Source of the DNA: Conoideocrella luteorostrata
Lineage: Eukaryota; Ascomycota; Sordariomycetes; Hypocreales; Clavicipitaceae
Direction: 5' to 3'
NCBI GenBank assembly: GCA_032433595.1
Contig: JASWJB010000001.1
Location: 462,480-526,479 of the forward strand
Length of the DNA: 64,000 nucleotides
Of this stretch, positions 47,001 through 58,200 are shown one piece after another. Below the pieces are notes generated by a model that ran no database searches, was not told the origin of the DNA, and was given only the letters and a program-made list of their open reading frames with translations. Within the stretch, counting starts at the first letter, position 1. Each line of letters starts with the position of its first letter. A program made the position numbers and the translations under genes.

Positions 47001-48665
47001 GAGATAGTAATCTCGAAGCAATGGACGGAGTATCCATGTCGTATTTTGCTTCTAGAGGACTATTGTACTCCGTTTCTCGAGTCCCTTGTGCTGCAATTCT
47101 GTTTCAGCCCTCTTTTTCACGAGTGAAGAGCCTAAACCTAAGTCTATGGGGCACTGTGTTGCACACACCTCCACTGATTCTGCAGAGTGCTGGGGTTCGC
47201 ATGAGACGAATGTACTTAGCAGTCGTCAGAGCCTGGGCGCAACATTGCATCCGGACATTGTCCGCGTTATTTTCCACTCTGTCGGGACCACGAATGCAAC
47301 CCAACGATAACTTGTCCCTGTATGGCTGACCGACCTCGTCCGCTATCAGACACGGCTGCCTGGCAACTCTGGTCGATGAGACTAAACAGAGGTGCTGGGC
47401 GAAGGAGCTCTCCAGAAATCTTGCGAGAAAAGAGGGGAAGTCTGCAGATCAGCCCATCATATTGAGGTGTCGTCGGTCTTGCAGTCCGCCGTCAGGATAT
47501 GGTACTGCACAGCGGTCAATAAAGTCCTAATTTGCAGGTGATTAGCGAAGCACTCCGTACTCTCCGCGTGCCATTTGCCATGTGCAAATCTCTCTGTGTG
47601 ATCTGGGTCGCTGTAGCCACAACCGGCGTGCTGCATGCTTCGTTCCCTAGTATGTCCACCTCTCTTCAGTGCGCCGCCAGACGGTAAGCATTTTACACTG
47701 ATGGATGGCGGCGCTTGCTTTCTGCGTACGCAGATCCCATGTACATGGACCTACGGCCGTCGTTATCACCCGCAAGTTAGTTGATGCAAGTCTGGCGACG
47801 TCGAGGATGCGCATTAGAAAGAAAAAAAAACAGCTACATCATCATTAGTTGACGAATCGAGCAAGGGTCAGCCTTCTGATGTGATTAGTTACCATGGGAA
47901 ATCGTATACCTACCGCTTTAATGATGTTCTGGACTACGTTCACCGTGTGGTTGGTGGCTGCTATGATTACGCCAGTGCTGCTGTTTGGCGCGGCGGATCG
48001 AGCTCAATTTGGCTGACGGATGGGAGGTTTGGCTTGGTTACGGGTCGGTGCTAACGATCGGTCTTAGTACTGCATCATTGCCAACAAGTGCACCAGTCTT
48101 TTCAAGCATGGTTTGAAATCAGCATCGTCCTCGCAAATAATTCGCAGATTAGTGCCGCCTGCCAGTAGTGTGTGACGTGCCTCCTTAGGCGCATTAGGAT
48201 GAACCCTAGCGTTCTGTGCCCAAGCCACCCCGAAACCGTTGAAGCCGCTGCATCGACTGACCGGATGTTGCCGCGTCCATTGTATGTTCTTGATGGATAT
48301 TGCCGTGCAGCTGGGAGGCTCTTGGTAATACAGACTGTGGAATATATGCGCTCACAGTGGTGCTATCAGCGCGAGGGGGCTACGATGCTCAAAAGACCGG
48401 CAATGCTGACGTCTGGGCGGTGACGACATGAAGCAATCGCCGTCTAACCACTGTCCAACCGATTGACAAGCACACAAGTTCGCGCCTCCCCTCCCGTCTG
48501 GTGATGTCCAACGCCGTCATCACGGCTATTCAGGGACGAGATTGGCTGGGACAGGCAGTAGGCGCGAGCTAACAGGGAACGGCGCTGAGCATTGCTCGTT
48601 GTGGGCAGGCAGAACCCCCGCTTGCTCAGTCACCCACCAACCTGCCCTAGCCCAAGTAACTACAG

Positions 48666-48688
48666 TACTCCGTACAGTCTACGGAGTA
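48666..48688. repeat. Inverted pair of TACTCCGTA elements
   Basis: TACTCCGTA at 48666-48674 and TACGGAGTA at 48680-48688 are separated by five bases and can form a 9-bp hairpin. A partial copy (ACTCCGTA) follows at about 48701. Confidence 0.88.
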
Positions 48689-48795
48689 ACCTCGACAGAA
48701 CTCCGTAGAGCGTAGAGGGAGTCTTGCCCGCTTCCAACAGACTCGTAGGGCTCCAGCATGGAGGCTGAGGTAAAACATCCAAGCTAAGGACAGCA

Positions 48796-48851
48796 GTGTC
48801 ATCAACAAGGTGTCATCAACATTGTGTCATCAACATCGTGTCATCAACATC
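48796..48851. repeat. Four-copy 14-nt tandem repeat
   Basis: Consecutive units GTGTCATCAACAAG, GTGTCATCAACATT, GTGTCATCAACATC and GTGTCATCAACATC. The last two are identical and the first two differ only at the end. It is a small minisatellite in gene-free DNA. Confidence 0.92.
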
Positions 48852-50427
48852 GTGTGTTACGACTCAACCGCTACCATATAGCCTTGGTCCGATCGACTTT
48901 GATCATTTTGAACCGTCCGGTCAAGCCCCTGGTCCGGAGCTGCGACGTCTCCACGGAATGCCACGGAGTACGGCTGGTCGCCGTTTGTCAAACCAGACTC
49001 ATGCAGGAAAGTCGCATCAGTAAGCAAAACCCCCCGCCACACCCGAGCCCCGACAATAGCGGCTGCTCTCTACTGGAATAGACGAGCTGTGGGAGTTGGC
49101 CTGCGGGGGTAATTGCTTGGTTGGAGATCCTCGATATTACTCGCTGCAGGCAAAGCGGGCTGTGTGTTTGTCCGTTCCTGCTAATGATCTGACTTGATAC
49201 GGATGGGATCTGCGTCCCATGCAACAGTCACAGCCCGACTTTCGAATATTGTTTGCTCACCTAAGATGTGCCCGGCCAAATTTAGCTCAGGCTGGATCGG
49301 CTATCGAAGAACAAGGTCCGACAACCAGCAGCCAACCTTTGTGCCAAGTCTGGAGTTGTGACCTGTACAAGACCCAAGCAAAAGATACTACTTCGTGACG
49401 TCGGGGGCTGAGCGGCCCGGTACCAACTGGTATGGAGGAATCACGCCGTGGCTGATTTCGTACGAAACGTGTCAGACCAATCATCCGCTGCCTCCCAATT
49501 ATGTGACCCCTGCCCTGGAATTGAAAATTTACAAAATATCGAGAGAAGAGCCTAGCTCGGCCATTAACGCCGATCAGCGGATTGTTCCTCTTGCCCTCCG
49601 AGCCCCTTGCTCTTATGGCACCACGTCCTGGGGCTGCCCCAGAGCGGGGCGGTGGGTGTGGCTGTCCAACGGTCCACTCGGCCTCATTCCATACTTGGCC
49701 CTTCGCTTCAGCCCTCAGCCAGCCAGTCCGGAGAACAAGCCTGGCTGACTGTTGACTGTTGAATGTGACACAAGCAAGGCTCGCGCATCACATCGCCATG
49801 CCCCGCGCACCAAGCGTGTTGGTTCAACAAAGATCTGTTGCGCCGAAAGAATCTGCTCCGTCAGTCTCAGTGCCGAGCGGCTCCTGTCAATGTCGCCCCC
49901 TCGATGGGGTCCAAAATGTGGCCAACACAAGCGCGAGATGCAGAAAACAATTTAAGCAACCACCGCTGTGGGCGGTGAGTAGACTAACCACGTCTTTGGA
50001 AATCGCCTGTACAGTACGGTATTGTAAAAGAAAAAAACCTTGTTTAATTGTGTTAAGTAAAGAGTGATGATGGCTCTTCTCGAGAAGATGAAGCAATCTA
50101 AATAAGCGAGAAAAGACACATAAAAACAAGTACCCAAAATCCCCCAGATCATAAAGTGTTGGACAAATAAAAAGATACAAGAACAAGAATGCAGAAGCAC
50201 AAAAAAAAAGGTTGAGACATCTAAACCGTTTTACACCGTGTTCTTTCCAAAATGGCCTCACCAATCATATCCCAAACGTACATCCAAACAAGGACAAAGA
50301 CTAACTAGCCAGCTACCCAATCTCCGTTTTCAGCCTTGAAAAAGCGTGTTGGTTGGGGGGGCACAGCTCATAAAACATAAAGGGGATATCATGAATCAAA
50401 CAAACATGAGTTGGGGCAGAAAAACTC

Positions 50428-52148
50428 CTAGTAAGTGCCATTAAACATTCGGTGCGGCTCTGAACCTGGCTCGAGTTTCATGGACACCCTACTGTCCCAC
50501 AGTTGCATGTCCATGATCTGGTCATGGCCGGCTGGAGATGCGTCCCAACGCGAGCTTTTGGGCTCGTGTACCTGGCTGATCACATCGTCCTCATTATGAG
50601 AAACGTGTGGGCTCAGGCACATGATACTGTCCGCCATGGGCAGGTCGTCTGTGCCCTTGCGGCTACTGCCAGCACGCTTCTTTGAAGATAGCTTTCGGCG
50701 GCGTCGAACATCAATCTCTCGAAAGTAATCCATATAGAGGTGCTCCTCCAGCTTTAGGTCATTGACTAGTTTGACCTCGATGTCACCCGAATTGAGTCGC
50801 ATGTTTCTAGAGCCACCCATTTCAAGAAATGTGTCAAGAATAATCTGGTAACGCTGTTGCTCAACTCTTTTCCAGGCTGCTTGGAGGATTTCTTCCTGCA
50901 GAACAAATAAAAACGTTAGAATTCCAGTTCTCTCCATGGACGGTCTGTGGGAATAGTTTGAAAGTGGTGCGCTTACGTCTCTATCCATCCACTGGATATA
51001 CTTGGAGCGGGCGCGCTTGAATTTCATTTGAAGCATTTCCTTGCCACTGCTCTTTTTGAACTCGTCATAGAAGTCTTTTTGAATGCTGTCCCACATGTCC
51101 TGGCCCCTCTTGTTGCGGTGGCGCCAGCGAGAATCAAAAATGCATCGCTCCTCTGGTGGGCAGCTGTCCTTCAGAGAAGGCGGCACTTCCTCTCCGTTGC
51201 AGTTTTTGTGGTCGTCTGCTACCTCTGGTGGCGAGCTTTGCTTTGATTTCTTTTTGCTACCCGCCTTTCTGACACGGTTATTCCCGATAGTTCCTGAAAG
51301 CTTACGAGGAAATCCGCTTGGGGAGCCTGCACCCTCGCTAGTATTTCGCTCCGTCTTGATCATCACATCGTGTGAAGCTCGACGGCTGTCAGGTTGCGGA
51401 TAAGGCGAGGCTCGTGGGACATTCTGTAGAAGTGGCGCGGGCGCAGCGAGGGAAATGTCACGGTTCAACTCCCGACAGTGTGGTTCCATGGGCAGAGGGT
51501 GGTGAGAACGGAGGAGGAGGCTGTTTTGGTTGGAAAGTTGGTCCAGATAGTATGGGGAGCCACTCTGAGAGATAGGAGCCTGATGCGCGGGGTCTGACAC
51601 GCCGTAGTTGCCCATATAAGGCTCTGGGGGTACTGGTGTTCGCCTGTCCCTGACGTAGAAATCAGATGGAGCATGCCCGGGCGTAGGCATTGGAGAGCTG
51701 GTCTCGCTGGGATGGCTGTTCATCTCGAACGGTGTAGCACTCCAATGGTGATACATTTTCGAGCTTCCGGGAGGAGTTGGTCCCTGGCCGTTGGGGCTAT
51801 CTGGGGGAGGATATTTGCCCATCAGGTTGTGGCCCGGTTCTAGAGGGGGAGAGTCTGCAGTTGAGATGGGCGTCAGAAGGTCTGGCTCGCAATGCGTGCT
51901 GAGAGGGAAAGAAGAGACCTGGGGAAACGATGAGTCGTTAGCTTATATTACTCTGTGGCTGGAGGTGGAAGCAAAATAATTGCCGAGCTGGTACGCACTG
52001 CAGAATATGGTGTTAAGTCTGCGTAGCTGGATATTGAGGATCTTGCGCAGTCCGAAAGGCCAGGGGCGGCGTCTTCCGCAAGTACGTCTTCCGAAAGTAC
52101 GTCTGTGGGGGAAAGAACAGAAGGAATGTATGATTGTTGCTCAACCAT
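50428..52148 (-). CDS. Putative DNA-binding regulator with Myb/SANT-like helical domain, three exons
   Basis: Exons 52148-51999, 51918-50977 and 50895-50428 give about 519 residues. Intron 1 (80 nt) has GTGCGT, a GCTAAC branch and CCCCAG. Intron 2 (81 nt) has GTAAGC, TCTAAC and CTGCAG; it is a multiple of three with no stop. The start MVEQQSYIPSVLSP is the first good ATG. Residues 1-290 are Pro/Ser/Gln-rich, of the kind found in activation regions (MGKYPPPDSPNG, SSPMPTPGHAPS), with a basic stretch KAGSKKKSK. A conserved-looking block at about 300-425 has WRHRNKRGQDMWDSIQKDF, MLQMKFKRARSKYIQWM and, after intron 2, EEILQAAWKRVEQQRYQIIL and GGSRNMRLNSGDIEVKLVND. The spaced tryptophans and helices resemble trihelix/Myb-SANT-like modules, but no named family is recognised. 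A second basic patch (RRRRKLSSKKRAG) could be a nuclear signal. It is inferred to be a transcription factor. Confidence 0.82.
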
Positions 52149-55100
52149 GATTAGGCGAGCCTCACGGAGGGGGGAAATTGAAGGAAATCCGACTGCTGGA
52201 TTAATGTCTGCACCGCACAACTCAAAGGCCCATGAGCTTTGTGCTTGAGGCTGAGCGGAAGTGGGAGGAGCAATTGTTCCAAGGCGTAGGTAGCTGTTGT
52301 GTAGCTTACACTCTGCTGTGTGCCTGTGTATTTTGCCCCGGCTGCAACTGGTGGGCTGAGAGAAGACAGAGATGGTCAATTATACCATCGCAAGCCCAGA
52401 TGGGATCTTAGTCTCCTATAGGCACCAGAAGTGCAGAGTACCAAGAAGGTTGCCAAACGAGGCCGTGGTGGGATGGAATGTGTAAGAGCTGGATGAGGCA
52501 GATCAAAACACACAAGACCCAGTCGAAGAAGGAATCAATCAGCCTTGTTCAAGAGCTTTGCGACCTTGTCCAGGTCCAGCAAGCAAGAAGAGTGTGCTTT
52601 GGTCTAGTGGGGAGGTAGAGTGAAGATGAGGAGACGAAAAAAAAATAATAACGAAGAGATAGAGAACAAAGACTGGCAAGATCGCAGACGGTCCGGCCTC
52701 TTTGTATAAATGGCGGCTCTGTTAAAATGTGGTGCAGATCTCGTTGAACAGAGCAAAGAGACCAGGAGGACGCGACCAGTGTGATATGTACGGACCATGT
52801 ACTCTACTCTGTGAGGTACAAGGAACACTCGAATGAGCAGGGGTGGAAAGGAGCCTCGCAGGGGTCTGGTCTGGGGGGAGTACGACTAGGTTCCTCGACA
52901 AGGGGGAGTGGGGGTAGGAATGATAAAGGACGGCCAGGGGAGTCTGAAGACGAGGAGGTCAAGGTGGGGGTGTCGTCAATACGCCATAGCACAGCACGAT
53001 GTGCTCCAGCCAGTCCATCTCCACCGGTTGACGTTCTGTACACGGTCTCTGCCAGCTTCGCCTTGCGTGAAATGGATGCCATGGGGCAGGGCACACAGGG
53101 CACGACGCAGCACAAAACGGCACGGCAGGGAAAGGCAAGGCAAGGCGAGGCAAGCCAAGCAGGGTTGGCAAGGGTGAGAAGTCCAAAGTCTCGCTCAACG
53201 CGGCCACCGCCGATGAGTTCGGCCTTATACAGTCTCGTACTGTCGTGCATGCGGATAGCCGCCGAAGGGTTGCTACGCATCCTGGCATCCTCCAAAGAGA
53301 GGTTAGGGTCCAAAACGAGGTGGGTATGGGGGCGACATGCCCTCGACGTCTTTTGGGAAGGGGGGGGGTGACCGCGTGTGTCTGGGGGTTTAAAAAAAGA
53401 GAAGGCGCAAGGCCGTGTGAATGCTTGTGAACACCCCCGAGTCCTTTGGGTCTGAATTCGTCCAAATTTGTCCAGCTATATTTTTGCCCATTGCTCGGCC
53501 TGGGTCTTCAGCATGGTATATGCCGTCTCTTGAGCAGAGAGTTTGATGCGGACGATGAGCAGGCAAACTGCTGCACTTCTTGCCCTGCAAAGATGCTCCA
53601 TATGATTCTGTATATATCGCATGCTAGTCCATACGTTGCGCGATAAGTAATGTTCCTCACGATCAGTCGCAGAGTGCATACAAGGCGAGAAACTACATCA
53701 GCACTAACAGGGTGGTATCAAAATTCGAAACACGTAGTTGCGGATCCCGATGACAGCCTTATGACTGACTAGTAGTGCAAATTGAGATCAATACTTGCTT
53801 GCAAATACCGCATAGCACATGTAGGGTTCCTGCTGTGATACATGACTTGAGGACTAGGGATAGAGGCTAAAAACCTTACTCGGGTTATAAATCTCGTTCC
53901 GTTGAAGTGGCGTCATGCCTTGAAATGAAGACCAGGAAGAACGATGTCAGCTGCATCGGGGCAGGATGGCCGGCCCTTTGATACCTGAGTTGATACAGTA
54001 ATGAACAACTAGTACTGTACAGTGCTGCAAGTGCAATCTCAATTGGAAACTCCACGTACAGGTTGGTGGCTATGCTCACAGTCGACGTCCAGGGCTAGTG
54101 GGGTGGACAAACGGTAGTGATGAACAATGAGCGATCTTGTATCGCATGGCGGCATGGGAGGGGGGCAAAAAGTGTGGGTGCTATAGTATGTGTTTGTATT
54201 GTTGCTTAGCCTAGCCAGCGGGATCACGACTGTTATATGGGAGTGGGAGTGGCCAGAGGTGATGAACTAGAAAATGCTATGATGGATTACACGATGCATC
54301 GATCGGACGAGAGAGCCTTGGTGTATATTCTCGAAGTAGCTGAAGCCGACCATGTTAGTCTTCAAGAGACCCAACGAATTGAATACGTCCTGTTACAGAT
54401 TCAGACGAGGCAAAGTCGATTTCAGTTGAGTTGGCCCAGACTTGTCACAGCAAAAAATCTGCCTGCATTTCTCTCGCCCGAAAGGGCGGCCCAGTAAGAA
54501 TGTCGACCTGGTTTGCTCTCTCGGCCGAATTGGACCTAGGCGCTGGAGTTGGCCGACGCCCTGCGGCGCACTGCATTCAACGGCCAAGAGCGTACTGGGA
54601 ATCATTGGAGGGCTTGCTTCCTCGTGTGACCATAGCCCGGAAGGACAGAAACAGAGGCTAAATCTCCAGTCGACAAGGTCGTTATGGAGCGCACAGGCCG
54701 GAGTTTGGTCCATCCAGATAAGTGTTTATGGCTGCCGGTGGGACGGACGCTGTTAGATGACGAATTCGCGACAATAGCGGAGGCAATGCAGGCACAATGG
54801 CAAACACAATAGCGAAGGCCGAGATGCTTGGTAGGAAGTACGTCGAGGTACACAGACCGGAAGCCACAAACAACCGGGACCGAACGGTACGCCCGTGGCG
54901 GCTGCGAAATTGTGACCCAAGGACTTACAACATAAAGCCCGCACAAAGGGTAGCGTGCTCGACAGCAAGCCTGACGCTAACCGGCGAACATTGCTATGTA
55001 TTCCGTGGGCTTCTGGCCATTGGCCCCGGCCCGAGAGGAGGCAGTCCGATTGTCGTGGCGCGCAAAGGACAAGTCTGGACAAGTGATGGACCATAGAACT

Positions 55101-55205
55101 ATGGAGAACTCCGCATGGAGGGCAAATTGTACATGCAACGGGTCCGACAGCTTTAGTTTGTTAGCAAGGAGGACTCCGTATTGTATTGTCGACTCGGCTC
55201 TAGGG

Positions 55206-55261
55206 CATGGAAGCATGGAGGCGCGGAGGCGTGGAGGCATGGAGGCGTGAAGGCGTGGAAG
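55206..55261. repeat. Seven-copy 8-nt tandem repeat (CRTGGARG)
   Basis: Seven consecutive octamers such as CATGGAAG, CATGGAGG, CGCGGAGG and CGTGGAGG. An 8-nt period does not preserve a reading frame, consistent with non-coding DNA. Confidence 0.9.
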
Positions 55262-58200
55262 AAGCTTAGGGCGCACAGCGACATGCGTTGCGGGGCGGAG
55301 AATGACTCCATGAATCAAGCAGCAGAGTGGGAATGGGTGAATTCTGGTGGAGGGCAGCGAAGCGTGGAAGACGACAGCCGGGGAACCCGCCAGCCCGCAA
55401 ACAAAGGCCGCCCACGAGCGCGCCAGAGACCCCGCTTCGCATTGCTTTGCTCTGCTTGGCCCCATGTCGACCCTGCCTTGTGGGGCGTTCTAGCCTGGCT
55501 CGGGCTGCGTGGATTGATTGACCAGAATCCGATCAAACCAGCCTGATTTGGGTCATGCATGGGCCGCTGCACAGTGCGGCGCACACATTTTCTTTTTTTC
55601 TCCGTGGCCACCGACCGACTCGTTCGCACAGAGAAGACAGACAGCGAGAGCGCCATCGGTGGGTACAGGCTGGCACTTGGCAGCCGAGTTTCCTATTGTC
55701 GCCAGCCATTGCTCTACCGGTACTCGTGCGCGAAATGGTACTCAAAGCGGTAGCCGAATCCTGACTCGGTCACCAGGAGGCGCAAATTGAGCCATCCGCC
55801 TTGTTCCTCGATTATACTTTCTGGGGTATCAAACGGACTGAGTGCCTCGACCTTCTGACGCCGGATTGATGGGTAAATGACAAACTCTTCCTATCATCAG
55901 AGTTGCCAAGGCGGTCCGGGAGCAAAACCCCAAGAGCGGCAAGGCTGCCAGCCAAGAGGCCTGTGAAAAGATGCAACGACAAGGGAAACGACGAGGGAAG
56001 AGACCCCCCTCCCCCCCGCGCCGTCCGTACCATCGATGCCACAGCAGCCGCCCTGCATTGCAAATACATTTAGCATGCCAGACAAGCCTAGCCCCAGAGC
56101 TGAGAGAGCCAAGCGAGCCTGCGGAAATGACTTCGCTGCCTTCCCTCAGAGCCCGCCAAGTACTGGCGCGAGGCTTCCACAGGGTCGCCGAGGTAGCGTT
56201 CAGGCCATGTCATTCGGAGAATAGGGAACTACGACGATTTTCATCATGGCACTGGTAATAAAATGCGCTCAGATTAGCGGGCGTTAGATCTGATCTCGTT
56301 GAAATGCCGTGATATTGCGCCGCGCCGTGTCGTTTGTTGCAGTGGCAACCAACCCAGGCTGGCAGGGCCACATGTTGGATACACGGCCATCACCCATCCA
56401 ACGTAGAGATTGACGAAGCAGCACAGGCCAGGAAGCAGACGTTGGCCCCGGGCAGCGGCGGTAGATGGTAAGGGATCGGTCTGACACCGGCGATGAAGAT
56501 GGGTAATCATTATTGTAAAACATCAGTGTCTGGTAAGATGTCACCGCGCCACCTTTTTCCTACCATACGTAGCACCCGCCAAATAAGCAAAGCACTAAGC
56601 ATGAGTGTTGGACAGCTGGCACAGTACATCTCCACGTGCACGACAGCAACGTCTAACTCCGACCGGTGCCGATTGAGAGTCGTCAGAATCCTCGGCAGGT
56701 CGTCCTGGTCACGGGAGCAGGCAGGCAAGAATCTAGCAGGAGAGGCCAGTCCGGAGGATGTACAGACTACATGGAAAATTGCATGCGCATTGGTGGATGT
56801 TGTAGGTACCTCCTAGCTCGGGTACTCGGGTTCCTTCCCAAGGCTCCATTAAGCAGTTTCTGCTCTGCTCTGCGTCACAAAATTTGGCTCACGACACAGT
56901 ACATTCCACAATTGCGTTTTAGTCTCCGCATCCCAGCATCGCGGCGGAATACGCCCCCCTTCCCCCCTTCTCCAACACCATCAAATGAAGTATCTGAATG
57001 TCGTCTTTACGATGACAGGTCGCACTCGTCTCGGGCGCGAGGCGATATCGTGACAGCCGAAGCCGATTTGGGGGCTTCGGAATGGATACTTGAGTTCAGC
57101 CTGGCGCAGTGGATCTCCGGACGATGACAATCAGGGGCACTAAAATGAGCTACCGGACCAGATGTTGGAGCACAACAACGCATCGAAAGCCAAACGCCAT
57201 CTGGAAAATGCGTGATGAACATCAGACTACTCCGTTCATGGATTAAATCTTGAGCTAAGCAGCCACGAGAGCGCATGTCTGCACCGTACTCTTGTACAGT
57301 CACGGATTACCAAGCCCGAGCTTTGTTACAAGACGCTGAAGCTAACTTAATGCATCGTGAATTTATGCTAGCGTAAAAGGTTTAACATCCATGGTCCTTG
57401 ATCAATTGCGCTAGATGACAGCGCCAATACGGGGGTGGGTGTTATCGCGTCCGCCACGCTTGCGGCTATTCCGCGCCCGTTGCGATGACATTGTGTAACA
57501 GTTCGATTGAAGGAGTTGCGACATGTTGTTGGTCTGGGTGTACCTCATACGGAACAATACAATCTCTAATTCGACTCACACGATGGCCGTGCGTTCAAAA
57601 AGGCTATTAACCTTCTTGACACTCGATAATGTATCACTTGTGGTCGCGGCTGGTGTTTTAGCGCACGGAAATAGATTGACGTCTGGCTAGTTTGACCGGT
57701 AGACATCTCTGGACCCTGCTATCAGAGTCCCTGAATCAGAGCCAATGCGGACCGAACGGCAGGCAGGTAAAGCGCTGCTTTGTTGACATCAAAACTGCGA
57801 ACTTGTCCTGACCAGGGAGAGCACGGAGTAGCATTGTCCAAGTTTTCCCCAGCGTCTCAAATTGATGGGACAGGCAGGGCAAGAATGAGAGCCAAAACTA
57901 CTGTGTAGAACGACGCGTGACGATTGAAGAGGAAGCGGCGCTCTACGGAGTACAGACGCCTACGCTGAGGCGACCCAAGCTAAAGACAATTAGACGACTG
58001 AAGGAGCTAGATAAAAGGTGTCATTGCTAGTCCACTTCAGCCAGTGGGTGCATGGGCAGGATCCGCTTTTTTGCCAGGGCTTATTGTATTACACAGCCTT
58101 TATTCATCCAGGCTCTTTTGGCAAGCATGCCGTCGCACATGTATGCTGCGAGTAAGTTTTCCGCTCCTTTCAGTGCCAGCAAAAGGGAACGGAGCAAAGT

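Larger units (their letters stand above)
41066..50427. other. 9.4 kb region without recognisable genes
   Basis: Lies between the EDEM-like start and the 3' end of the putative regulator. Its first part must hold the EDEM promoter. ORFs are short, many lack ATG, and none shows a domain. TACTCCGTA elements occur at 44078, 44294, 45750, 48666 and 48680. Short repeats include CCTTGA at about 42397-42420, CAGGCAAA near 43305-43338, CAATCTGC near 44257-44272 and the 14-nt array at 48796. A C run is at about 44937-44947. Non-coding transcripts or decayed elements may be present but cannot be shown by reading. Confidence 0.5.

Noticed and set aside
52804..53313. 169-codon minus-strand ORF upstream of the putative regulator
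   Set aside because: It begins with TTG, and its middle is low-complexity AGGCA repeat read as Cys/Pro/Ala; no conserved motif.
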